A stretch of 64,000 bases of DNA from Brevibacillus sp. SYP-B805 (GTDB lineage Bacteria; Bacillota; Bacilli; Brevibacillales; Brevibacillaceae), in the NCBI RefSeq assembly GCF_011059135.1, contig NZ_JAALGD010000007.1:23631-87630 (forward strand), given 5' to 3'. Below the pieces are notes generated by a model that saw only the letters and a program-made list of their open reading frames with translations, did no database searches and was not told the origin of the DNA. Of this stretch, positions 49,793 to 58,424 are shown piece after piece. The translations under genes and the position numbers were made by a program. Numbering within the stretch: the first letter of the stretch is position 1; each line of letters opens with the position of its first letter.

Positions 49793-50662
49793 GTGATCAG
49801 CCAGTTCGAACAGTACCGGGTCGAGAACGGGATCGCGCCGAAAACGATCGAATCCTACGTCGGCGACGTGAAAGGCTTCGCCGAGTACCTGGCCGGAATG
49901 GGAGTGGACGATCCGGCGGATCTGAAGCGGTTCTACGTAGCCAGCTATAAGAACCACCTGATCGATGCCAAGTACTAGGTGGCGACGATCAACAAGAAGA
50001 TCAATTCGCTTCAGGCGTTCAACCTGTTCCTGATCGAACAGAAACTGGCGACCGATCTGGTCGTGACGCTGAAGAGGGATCGGATCAAGGTGGCGGCGGG
50101 CAGCGAGGGGGAGGTGGAGGTGTTCACGGAGCAGGAGGTGAGCCAGCTGCTTTTCTTCGTCCAGGACAGGAGCAGGGTGAACATCCGCAATCAGCTCATC
50201 GTCCATCTACTGCTCTACACTGGCGTCCGGGTGAGCGAGCTGTGCGGCATCCAACTAAGCAACATCGACTACCTGACCAGCACGCTCAGGGTGACGGGGA
50301 AGGGCGGGAAGTACAGGGAGATCCCGCTCCGTCCCGACCTGATCGACCTGATCAAAGAATACGTCCGGACGGATCGGCAGAAAAGCAAATTCGTCGAGAG
50401 CCCATACCTGCTGGTCAGCCAGAGGGCCGACAAGTTGCACAAGGACGCGGTCAACACGATGCTGGAGGGACAGGGAAGGCAGCTAGGGCTCAGGATGTAC
50501 CCGCACAAGTTCCGGCACACGTTCTGCACCAGATTGCTCAAAAAGGGCGTACCGCTGACCACCGTGAGCAAGCTGGCCGGACACGCCCACATCCAGACTA
50601 CCGCCCACTATTACATCAACACAAGCAAAGAAGAGAAAGAAAAGGCCGTTAGCCTGCTGTAG
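49793..50662 (+). pseudogene. Tyrosine recombinase (XerC/D-like integrase) with an in-frame amber codon
   Basis: One frame encodes a ~289-residue tyrosine recombinase: an N-terminal core-binding SAM-like domain (MISQFEQYRVENGIAPKTIE) and a catalytic domain with the full set of residues - Arg in LLYTGVRVSELC, Lys in VTGKGGKYREIP, His and Arg in HKFRHTFCT, His in LAGHAHIQTTAHYY and the final Tyr. A single TAG at 49976-49978, between DAKY and VATINKK, breaks it; there is no other damage. It starts at GTG 49793 with a poorly spaced GGGAGG. Either it is a recent pseudogene or the amber codon is read through. The second half alone lacks the N-terminal domain. Confidence 0.8.
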
Positions 50663-50681
50663 GAAGGAGAGAGATCAGGGA

Positions 50682-50957
50682 ATGAAATCGGTGCAGGAAG
50701 CGTACGAGGAGTTGGTCATGATGGAGGATCGGCTGATCGCCCAAACGTGCGAGATGGCCGTGTCGATCCTCAAGGACGAGCTCGCCTATAGACGCAGAGG
50801 GGACGCTTGCCACGAAACGGCGCGGGAAATCTCCGAGTGCATCCAGCAGCGAGAGGAAAGGCTGCGGCGCGAGCTGTTCGCAATAAGGTGGGAAAAAACC
50901 GTTCTGGCCTGCCAGTTTCCAGACGACAAAAATGAAGCGGAGGCGAGCGATTCGTGA
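50682..50957 (+). CDS. Small helical protein downstream of the integrase, unknown function
   Basis: A 91-residue protein, rich in Glu, Arg and Leu and probably all helical (YEELVMMEDRLIAQTCEMAV, REERLRRELFAIRWEKT). It begins 20 bases after the integrase stop behind GGAAGGAG. No family is recognised. It is probably part of the same mobile unit. Confidence 0.55.
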   Translation: MKSVQEAYEELVMMEDRLIAQTCEMAVSILKDELAYRRRGDACHETAREISECIQQREERLRRELFAIRWEKTVLACQFPDDKNEAEASDS

Positions 50958-50959
50958 GC

Positions 50960-51184
50960 TCACTTCTGCTTTGCGTCTTCCCAGGCAAAGACGGTTTTCA
51001 TCAGCGACAAAACAAGCGCATGATCCGTGACGGGGCGTTCAGAAAGCATGTCCACGATTTGGCCGAGTTCAGACCGTGGATCAAGCGGATCAACGGAATG
51101 AAACAGTTGCTCCAAAGGAGTCCCGAGACTGCGGGCGATTCGGGCATGTCTCGCAGGTGAAGGGTGAAGGTAAATCGTTTCCCT
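50960..51184 (-). pseudogene. C-terminal remnant of an XRE-type helix-turn-helix regulator
   Basis: On the minus strand one frame reads ARIARSLGTPLEQLFHSVDP, then DPRSELGQIVDMLSERPVTD and LMKTVFAWEDAKQK before the stop at 50960-50962. ARIARSLGTPLEQLF is typical of the end of an XRE helix-turn-helix domain. There is no start codon and the frame is closed upstream at 51185-51187, so only the tail survives. It runs convergent to the 50682 gene. Confidence 0.5.
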
Positions 51185-51186
51185 TC

Positions 51187-51722
51187 AAAGACCAGCTCTC
51201 CGCCGAGCAGATCGATAAAGGCAGGCACAGAACTGTCGATTCCGTCCTGGAAGGGATAGGTTGTACCGGTCGGAGCCGGAACCGGCTGTCCGCTCGTTCC
51301 TTTTTCTGCGCGTACCGGGATGCTCACCGTTTTCTTCGCATAGGTAGCCCGGATGGCTACGCTGCCTTCCTTGACAGCGGTGACCAGTCCCTTCTCTACG
51401 GCAGCAACCTTTGGATTGCTGCTTGTCCACGCCGCTTTTGGGGTCATGTCTTCCTGCTGTTGTCAGCGTAGACAGCCCACAGCCGGAATTTTGCAGATTC
51501 CCCCGTTTTGAGCGTCACCTTTTTTTGCTGTTCGTCCACCTGTAGGGATTTCAGCACTTTTTCCGGCTGCGCCGCATGGTCCGCAAACTGCAGGGCAGTG
51601 TAAGTGGCGCCGTCAAACCGGACGACGTCATCCGGCCAGCCGTCTTTCGCATATTTTACCGCCCATCCGCCCCGCCGATCCGGACTCATCACAGAACCAT
51701 TTGTCCGATACGTTTCATCCAA
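51187..51722 (-). pseudogene. Broken gene for a protein with a Big_2 Ig-like domain
   Basis: From ATG 51722 (with AGGAGG upstream on the minus strand) the frame reads MDETYRTNGSVMSPDRRGG to VYADNSRK, then shifts. The continuation MTPKAAWTSSNPKVAAVEKG is in another frame and completes a Big_2 domain (KVTLKTGESAKFRLWAVYAD ... VTAVKEGSVAIRATY). One missing A in the AGGAAGACATGA stretch (about 51447-51458) explains the break. It has the same type of domain as the intact genes at 51946 and 60067. The lower end runs into the XRE remnant. Confidence 0.65.
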
Positions 51723-51945
51723 AAACCTCCTCAGATCTTGCTAGCGGTACAATTTTACCATATTAATTTTAAATTGAATGAAAAGTAATACAAATAAGGA
51801 AGGAAAGCCTTGAAATTTGTAGAATTTTGTAAATGAAAGGAGGTTCAACAACCATTGTCTGCCAAATAGGGCTGGGGTGTCTGCCACCCGGGTCGATGTT
51901 TTACGGATTGAAACAGAAAAAATTTTTTGTGCGGGGTGCTGATGC

Positions 51946-53169
51946 ATGCGTCGCTTTGTTCATCAGGGCAGTAAGCTGCTGCTTTTCTTCGTGTTTCTAT
52001 TCGCCTTAAGCCTTTCTGGTACAGGGATCGCGAATGCGGCAGAGGCCATCACAGGTACGGATGGAGTCGTCACGGACAAAACCGTGGTCAGACTGAAAGT
52101 GCCCAAAACATCTGTTACCCTTCCGATACGCGGAACCTATGCGCTTTCCGTACAGGCCATTTATTCCGACAAGACTTCCGCTGAAGTGACGGATCAAGTG
52201 ACATGGACCAGCAGCAACGCGAATGTGGCAATCGTCGAAGAAGGAAAAATCAAGGCGCTGGCTGTCGGTACGGCCAGACTGACGGGTACCTACAACAGCA
52301 AAAAAGTAACCGTTGCGGTCAGAGTAGCAGGGCCGACGAAAGTAAAGGAGATTGCGGCAACGAACGGTTCCATTACGGTGACGCTGGACAAGAAACCGGA
52401 AGTAGGCGTGGAGAAGAGCGATTTCTCCTTCCAGATCAAAATCGATGCGAAAAAACCGGAACCCCTGACGGTGGGGGAGTTTACGTGGAACGATGCCAGC
52501 CAAACAGCCAGCTTTACTTTTGAACCGGTTGCCGTCACTTCAAAGAAGCAGAAACTGATCATTTCCGTCAATTACCTTGGTTCCAAAAAGACAGCGAAAC
52601 CCGTTATTGTCGAAGAGAGCGGTGCCGTCTCCGTCATCGTGATCAAAAATACGGCTGAGGATACAGAGCTGACGCTCCATTCGGAAACAGACGGGACACT
52701 GCTCCTGCAGGCCATCCTGTATGACAAGAACGGGAATATCATCACGGATAAACCGGTACAGTGGAAATCCTCCAACCCAAAAGTGGCTGTCGTCGACGAG
52801 CATGGTTTGGTAACGGCTGTATCCAAGGGCACTGCCAAGATCTACGCGACAGTGGATAAGGTGAAATCGAAGGAAATCACCGTCAAGGTTGTGGAACCTA
52901 AGGTACCTTCCGTCCAATTGGTTACAAATGTGAAGGGGTCGAAACTCTCCACCTCGGAATCAGGTGTATTTCAGGTAACGGCTGATCTGCTCGTTGACGC
53001 GTCCGCGATTCAATCGGTTGCGCTCAAATTGGGAGACAAAACATTCACCGGGGAAATCGGGAATGGGAAGGTGACCGTCCAGGGAGAAGCCCAATCTTCG
53101 ATCAATACCGGCACACTCGTTGTGACGGATGTGAAAGGCAACAAGCAGGAAGTTCCCGTTACCTTTTAG
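51946..53169 (+). CDS. Secreted protein with two Big_2 Ig-like domains
   Basis: A 407-residue protein with a signal peptide (residues 1-31, FALSLSGTGIANA). Two Big_2 domains have the motifs VTWTSSNANVAIVEEGKIKA and VQWKSSNPKVAVVDEHGLVTA, with a spacer module beginning VKEIAATNGSITVTLDKKP between them. The same spacer-plus-Big_2 unit recurs in the giant protein at 60067. ATG 51946 is preferred, with GGGGTG 8 bases upstream. It has no SLH or sorting signal, so how it is held is unknown. The membrane-protein gene at 53209 follows after 39 bases. Confidence 0.85.
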   Translation: MRRFVHQGSKLLLFFVFLFALSLSGTGIANAAEAITGTDGVVTDKTVVRLKVPKTSVTLPIRGTYALSVQAIYSDKTSAEVTDQVTWTSSNANVAIVEEGKIKALAVGTARLTGTYNSKKVTVAVRVAGPTKVKEIAATNGSITVTLDKKPEVGVEKSDFSFQIKIDAKKPEPLTVGEFTWNDASQTASFTFEPVAVTSKKQKLIISVNYLGSKKTAKPVIVEESGAVSVIVIKNTAEDTELTLHSETDGTLLLQAILYDKNGNIITDKPVQWKSSNPKVAVVDEHGLVTAVSKGTAKIYATVDKVKSKEITVKVVEPKVPSVQLVTNVKGSKLSTSESGVFQVTADLLVDASAIQSVALKLGDKTFTGEIGNGKVTVQGEAQSSINTGTLVVTDVKGNKQEVPVTF

Positions 53170-53208
53170 AGCTGTCACCACTTCGGGAGATAAAGTGAGG
53201 GGATCTCT

Positions 53209-53805
53209 GTGATCCTTAACAATCTGGCGTCCGTCGTCATTCACCTTGTGATTGGAATCATCACATTCATTTTATCGAGAGAGCTTCATGCCGGGGCCTG
53301 GCCGGCGATGACCCTGCTGTTTGCCATCAATCTCTTTTTGTATCTCATGGCGGGCGGACGGCTCATCCAAATGCATCAGTCGGCTCATCATTTCCGTTCG
53401 GTCATGGGGGTATCGGTCATCGGTCTCCTGCTGTGGGGATCTGCGATGATGAAGGTGGGGGGAGACGCCGGGCTGGCCTGGGGGAAGTTTTTCTTTTACA
53501 ACGCCGCATTGCTCCCGATGTTGGACATGGCGGGAAGTTCTCCAAACACGTTGGCCGCCCATGTGGCGGTCGGTGTCATGACGCTTCTCCCCACCCTCTT
53601 TTTCTGGCTGGGGCTTGAGCTCAAAAGGCGTGCCACAACGGGAAGAGCCTTTCTGTTCAGCGTGATTCTTGTCGTGCTCTTTCTGGCCCTCTGCTTTATT
53701 TTGACGAAATTCGTCATGTACCACTTTGCCCATCGCCATGTATGGGGATACTCTCCCCTGGATTTCTTTATCAACCATCAGGGCAATCGTGTGGAGATGC
53801 AGTAA
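53209..53805 (+). CDS. Polytopic membrane protein of unknown function
   Basis: A 198-residue protein with about six hydrophobic segments (for example IHLVIGIITFILS, WPAMTLLFAINLFLYLMAGG, SVMGVSVIGLLLWGSAMM, AFLFSVILVVLFLALCFILT). Several His residues lie near helix ends (HQSAHHFRS, YHFAHRHVWGY), which could bind metal or heme, but no family motif is clear. It starts with GTG 53209 behind GAGGGG. It sits in one direction between the Big_2 protein and the protease-lipase fusion, and may serve one of them. Confidence 0.7.
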   Translation: MILNNLASVVIHLVIGIITFILSRELHAGAWPAMTLLFAINLFLYLMAGGRLIQMHQSAHHFRSVMGVSVIGLLLWGSAMMKVGGDAGLAWGKFFFYNAALLPMLDMAGSSPNTLAAHVAVGVMTLLPTLFFWLGLELKRRATTGRAFLFSVILVVLFLALCFILTKFVMYHFAHRHVWGYSPLDFFINHQGNRVEMQ

Positions 53806-53850
53806 GAAATGAAGATCGTCCACAAAGCAAAACGCAAGTTGGAGGTAAGC

Positions 53851-56800
53851 ATGATTGGCAGTTTGACAAAACGTACCGTTTCGATGATGAAAACAAAAGG
53901 ATTCTTGGCCCTCCTTTCCCTCTGCATGCTGCTTGTTCCTTCGATTCCGGTCTATGCGGAGAATGACATCAACGACACCCCCGAAAAAGCGGTGGAGATC
54001 TCAAAAGGAACGGTCCTTGCAGGGAACATACCGGTAGCGGGCGTACTCTGGTACAAAATCACGCCTCGTGCAGATGATCTGAAATTCTCCCATTATACGT
54101 TTACATTGTCCGAATTATCGGGCGGAGAGATTCGTTTCTACGATGATTGGCAGAGTGCCAAAGAAGATAACAGCATCTACTATGACGAGAGCGATGCATG
54201 GTCACCGGCGGAATTGGAAGTGCCCATTGCCTGGAAGGGGCCATCCTACATCAGCATCAGCGGCCCTGCAGGAGAAAGCTTTTCCTTTAGCGTTGACACT
54301 TCCGTTGTGGAGCCCATCGATTATCCGAACGGGGGCGTTTGTTTCGCGGAAGCCAGTGTGGACCGGAAACCGAATGCCCGGGAGATCTTGTCTGCCCTTC
54401 GTTCCATCCGGGATGGACTGCTGGTTCAAACCGCCAAGGGACAAAAGATCACTTCTCTCTATTACCAAGCCAGTCCCTATCTGGTAAAGGCGATGCTTCT
54501 CGATGAAGGCCTGCGCGAGTCTGCTTATGAGGATGTGGCCAAGCTCCGGAATGTCATCCGCAATCTGGAAAAAATGGCCGAGGGGCGTTCGTCCACCTAT
54601 CGCGTGACGGAGGAAGAGTTGGATGCCCTCCTTCATTTGAAGGAAATGGTGAAAGCGCACGTGCCGGATTATCTCGGGGAACAGATCGAGGCGTTGTGGG
54701 ATCAAGCCCATCTGTCCCATGCTGCCGGGAAGAAGGTAAACGATCTGTTGAAAGAAGCGGGACTTGTCAACAAAGGTCTTGCCGAGATTCAGCCCAATGA
54801 AATCCTGGTCAAGGTGGCCGCTCGTGATCAGCAGGCATTCCCCAAGTCGCTCCATCACGTGCACGAGCTGTTGGCAGCGAGCGGGGTCACCGCCTCTCCT
54901 GAAATTGAACCAGCGCAAAGTGAAGATGGAGAGACCGCGCTCGACCATACCTATGTGATCAAGCTGCGCGACAGTAAAAAAATGGATGAAGTGTTGGAAG
55001 AGTTACAACAGAATGAAGAGGTCGAGTACGCGGTCCCCAACAGAATCTATCGGATCGCATCGGAGGATATCTATTACCCTTACCAGTGGTCATTGGAAAA
55101 TACGGGGCAAGACGATGGGAAAGCTGGAGCGGATATTTCCTACCCAGGGCTGATCAACAGTCTGGCGAAAAGCAATTTGAAAAAGGTCATGATTGCGGTA
55201 GTGGATACCGGGGTTAACTACAAGCTTGCCGATCTGGATGATGTGGTCCGTTCCGATTTGGGCAAGGACTTCGTGAACGATGATGAGGATGCCTTTGACG
55301 ACAATGATCACGGCACCCATGTGTCCGGAATTATTGCGGCAGCCGCCAACAACGGCTTTTCGATAAGCGGGATTCATCCATCCGCCAGCATTTTGCCTGT
55401 CAAGGCGCTGGACGAGGATGGCAGCGGCAGCAGCAAAGACATTGCCCTTGGCATTCGGTATGCGGTGGATAAAGGGGCCAATGTCATCAACCTCAGCCTC
55501 GGTACAACCGACAAAGATCCGGTGTTGGAAGATGCGCTGAAATATGCGGCCGCTCACAATGTTTTTGTGGTTGCGGCTGCAGGAAACGATTCCAGCCGAT
55601 CGATTCTGTATCCGGCTTCCTCTTCCTACGCGTTTGCAGTCGGTGCGACGAACAATCAGGATGAGCTTGCCTCCTTCTCGAATTATGGGGCCGGCCTGGA
55701 TATTGTGGCGCCGGGTGAACGAATCCCGAGCCTGGTGGTGAACGGTAACACCTATTACGCAAGCGGGACTTCCATGGCGACTCCGCACGTCGCTGCCGTC
55801 GCCGGATTGATGTATGCGATCAAACCGGATATCAAGCGGGAGGAAATCGGCAAACTCTTTGAGAAAAACAGCGACGACCTGGGCTCCCCTGGTTACGATG
55901 AAAAGTATGGGTGGGGACGGTTGAATGCGGAGAAAATGGTAAAGGCGCTGCTGCAGTCCGGCGATGGTCTCACCGCAGACGTGGAACAGGTGGAGCTGGG
56001 CGTCAAGGAGCAGCGGCAAATCCATCTCACCCTGAAGGAAAAAGGCAAGAGCACGGATGTGACGAATAAAGCCCAGTGGTCCATCAAAAACAAATCGATT
56101 GGCACCGTCACCCGGGGATTGGTGACTGCCAAAAAAGAGGGAAAAACGGAAATTACCGCCACCTACAAAGGAAAAACAGTCAGGATTCCTTTGATCGTGA
56201 CGGAGGCAGCGCGGGTTGGCGGTTCGCGAACCGAAACAAAAGCCTCGCTGCTGGAATTGATGCGATTGGCTCATTTTTCCTACAGTTCATTTGAGAAGTA
56301 CAAGGCAGGGAGCGACCGTTATCCGAAAGGGGCGACCATCGGCGACATCATTTCCCAAAAGAATTGGCAAAAAGGCGAATTGGCAGGGTTGGTGAAAGAT
56401 TTACAGGATGTTTTTGGCAAAGATTATATGCGCGTCATGGAAGATATGAAAAAATGGCGGGTTATCGACGACCGGGCTGAACCGGAAGTAGGATTCTATG
56501 GCGTTGTCTTTGAAAAGGACGGGGAAATTGTCATCGCTTTTCGTGGAACGGATGATTTACAAGATTTGGCGGGCATGGATTTGGATATGTTCAAGGGCGT
56601 AGTTGGCCCGCAAATTTTCCCCGCCGCCGAACTGACGGCCCAAACGTTCAAGAAAAACCCGAATAAAAAGATCGTCCTGACAGGCCACTCTTTGGGGGGA
56701 TGGCTTGCCGAACGCATCGCGCTGGACATTGTCGGGAAAAAGGACTCCCTGGATGAGATCAAGACAAGCCAATTGGAAGGCGCCGTGACCTTTAACGCGC

Positions 56801-57531
56801 CTGGGTTCAACAAGGATTTCGAAGACGAGGATTACATGACGGAAGACGAATGGGAAGATATGCAGGACGGGAAGTTTGACCGGTTGGTAACCAATTACGT
56901 GATCACCGACGATCCCGTCAGTACCGGAAGCATCTTTTCTGACCATGTTGGCAAAACCGTTGTCCTGCCTTATCTGGACAAAAAGTTTATCGATTATCCC
57001 TATCAATCCGCCAAACGGCAGAAGAGCGTTGGAACGAAATCGATCACGCTCAAAGAGCATTCAATCACGAATTTCTACTACTATGACTATGCGGCGGGAG
57101 AAATGGTTCCCAGCGTCAAAGACGATCATCTCGTCGGTACGGGCGGCAGCGGCGGTTTGAAGCTGTCCCTTGCCGCTGAGGATGACGGGCGTGACGATAT
57201 GGATGGACGCGATTGGTTTGACGGAGGTCCCGGAGACGATAAGCTTTCCGGCGGATTTAACAACGATACGTATCTGTTTGGATATGGGTACGGCCATGAC
57301 GAAATATCTGATTTGGGCGGCCATGACACCATTGAATGCAATGCGGATCGAGAGAATCTGGTTTTGGAAAGGGAAGGCGACGATTTGCTGCTAGTGTTAA
57401 ACGAAAAGGACATCCTTACCGTGAAGGATTATTTTGTGAATGACAATACGATGTTCAAGTGGAAAGTGGAGGACATCAAGTTTAAGAATGGAGACGTGGT
57501 GTCCACTGAAGATCTGATCAAGGATCTGTAA
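53851..57531 (+). CDS. Secreted subtilase - Big_2 - class 3 lipase - RTX fusion
   Basis: A 1226-residue exported protein built from several enzymes. Order: signal peptide (about 1-36, PSIPVYA); a PPC-like beta domain (to ~115); a helical region; a protease prodomain ending VEYAVPNRIYRI (~385); an S8 subtilisin domain with the triad Asp452 (VVDTGVNY), His487 (NDHGTHVSG) and Ser641 (SGTSMATPHVA); a Big_2 domain (~707-785); a class 3 lipase domain with FRGTDD and the nucleophile Ser947 in GHSLGGW; and a C-terminal glycine/aspartate-rich RTX-like stretch (GGPGDDKLSGGFNNDTYLFG) likely to bind Ca2+. ATG 53851 has GGAGG just upstream; ATG 53809 is a weaker start. A terminator follows. Confidence 0.88.
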   Translation: MIGSLTKRTVSMMKTKGFLALLSLCMLLVPSIPVYAENDINDTPEKAVEISKGTVLAGNIPVAGVLWYKITPRADDLKFSHYTFTLSELSGGEIRFYDDWQSAKEDNSIYYDESDAWSPAELEVPIAWKGPSYISISGPAGESFSFSVDTSVVEPIDYPNGGVCFAEASVDRKPNAREILSALRSIRDGLLVQTAKGQKITSLYYQASPYLVKAMLLDEGLRESAYEDVAKLRNVIRNLEKMAEGRSSTYRVTEEELDALLHLKEMVKAHVPDYLGEQIEALWDQAHLSHAAGKKVNDLLKEAGLVNKGLAEIQPNEILVKVAARDQQAFPKSLHHVHELLAASGVTASPEIEPAQSEDGETALDHTYVIKLRDSKKMDEVLEELQQNEEVEYAVPNRIYRIASEDIYYPYQWSLENTGQDDGKAGADISYPGLINSLAKSNLKKVMIAVVDTGVNYKLADLDDVVRSDLGKDFVNDDEDAFDDNDHGTHVSGIIAAAANNGFSISGIHPSASILPVKALDEDGSGSSKDIALGIRYAVDKGANVINLSLGTTDKDPVLEDALKYAAAHNVFVVAAAGNDSSRSILYPASSSYAFAVGATNNQDELASFSNYGAGLDIVAPGERIPSLVVNGNTYYASGTSMATPHVAAVAGLMYAIKPDIKREEIGKLFEKNSDDLGSPGYDEKYGWGRLNAEKMVKALLQSGDGLTADVEQVELGVKEQRQIHLTLKEKGKSTDVTNKAQWSIKNKSIGTVTRGLVTAKKEGKTEITATYKGKTVRIPLIVTEAARVGGSRTETKASLLELMRLAHFSYSSFEKYKAGSDRYPKGATIGDIISQKNWQKGELAGLVKDLQDVFGKDYMRVMEDMKKWRVIDDRAEPEVGFYGVVFEKDGEIVIAFRGTDDLQDLAGMDLDMFKGVVGPQIFPAAELTAQTFKKNPNKKIVLTGHSLGGWLAERIALDIVGKKDSLDEIKTSQLEGAVTFNAPGFNKDFEDEDYMTEDEWEDMQDGKFDRLVTNYVITDDPVSTGSIFSDHVGKTVVLPYLDKKFIDYPYQSAKRQKSVGTKSITLKEHSITNFYYYDYAAGEMVPSVKDDHLVGTGGSGGLKLSLAAEDDGRDDMDGRDWFDGGPGDDKLSGGFNNDTYLFGYGYGHDEISDLGGHDTIECNADRENLVLEREGDDLLLVLNEKDILTVKDYFVNDNTMFKWKVEDIKFKNGDVVSTEDLIKDL

Positions 57532-57572
57532 AACTGGAATGACCCTTAAGGGCATGTAACGGTTATTAATCG

Positions 57573-57609
57573 CCTGGTATAGCAAAAGATTGCTATACCA
57601 GGTTGTTTT
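57573..57609 (+). terminator. Terminator after the protease-lipase fusion
   Basis: A perfect 12-bp stem, CCTGGTATAGCA with TGCTATACCAGG, then TTGTTTT. Confidence 0.88.
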
Positions 57610-57771
57610 ATCGTAAGGCATTCTAGAAAAAGAATCAGATGTTATTTACCCTGTATAAAAAGAACAAGCACGGCAAGGAACAGTTGCAGATCCGCAGGGT
57701 AATTGTACAGGGGGCAAAACATAAGAAAGCAGTCTCTTCATAAGAGTAGATTCCAATACGAGTGCGTGAAG
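57610..57771. other. Intergenic stretch without a clear gene
   Basis: Only a 34-codon frame from ATG 57639 (LFTLYKKNKHGKEQLQIRR) is visible, without a ribosome site. It looks like leftover sequence, perhaps of a mobile element. Confidence 0.4.
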
Positions 57772-57797
57772 AACCGGACTTAACCTGTCCGGTTTTT
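57772..57797 (+). terminator. Terminator-like hairpin
   Basis: AACCGGAC and GTCCGGTT pair, followed by more T. No active gene directly upstream is apparent. Confidence 0.65.
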
Positions 57798-57840
57798 CGT
57801 GTCAAGGTCTAAAGAAAATTCTTCAAAAAAATCAATCGAA

Positions 57841-58100
57841 AATATGAGGTAACTCTCCCCCTTGATGTTGATCGTCGTAGAATGATGGAGCAGACGGTCA
57901 AGGATCGCCGTAGCCAATTCAGAATCCCCAAAAATCTCTCCCCAAGACAGACTTGTTGAACGTCAAGATGATCGAGCCGATCTCGTATCTCTCTGAGATG
58001 ATCTGGAAGAAAAAGTGGGCAGTCGGTTCGTCCATCTTACGATAGCCAATCTCATCGATAATCAATAAGCGAGTCTTGGTATACATCCTTATTTTCTGCT
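57841..58100 (-). pseudogene. Remnant of an IS21-family IstB ATPase gene
   Basis: The minus strand reads TKTRLLIIDEIGYRKMDEPT, then FFFQIISERYEIGSIILTFN, the Walker B and sensor regions of IstB-type helper ATPases. After NKSVLGRDFWGF the frame breaks and resumes as ELATAILDRLLHHSTTINIKG. The Walker A part and the IstA transposase are missing, so only a fragment of an old insertion is left. Confidence 0.75.
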
Positions 58101-58424
58101 TGATAGTGTGGTTCTGGTCGGCCTTTTCTCATCTCGTGAATTATGAAAAACTTCCCATTCTTCAACAAGAATCTCATGTTATTCCTGTATCAGTTCTTGC
58201 GGAAATTCAGCTTTGGTTGGAAAATCTTAAGCTTGACGATCAGTGACAGAGTAACGGTTGGAAATGAGCGATTAGACTCACTAATATTACCAATTTATAG
58301 TTCAATTTATTCAAGCCAAACTAAATATATAGGTCTTTTAACCTAGAAAAATTTTTGGAATCGGTTTATTATTTTTATATACCCTCTTGTATTCTTTGAT
58401 TAGTTGAGTGGGTGGTAAGTTTCC
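58101..58424. other. AT-rich intergenic region
   Basis: No supported gene. A 67-codon frame from 58143 has no ribosome site and unusual make-up. The base composition turns strongly AT-rich here and stays so through the next gene. Promoter elements for the 58425 gene may lie within it, but none stands out. Confidence 0.5.

Noticed and set aside
50954..51160. 68-codon plus-strand frame
   Set aside because: It overlaps the better supported minus-strand regulator remnant and has no ribosome site of its own.
58143..58346. 67-codon frame in the AT-rich gap
   Set aside because: No ribosome site, no family signal and an unusual aromatic-rich make-up.
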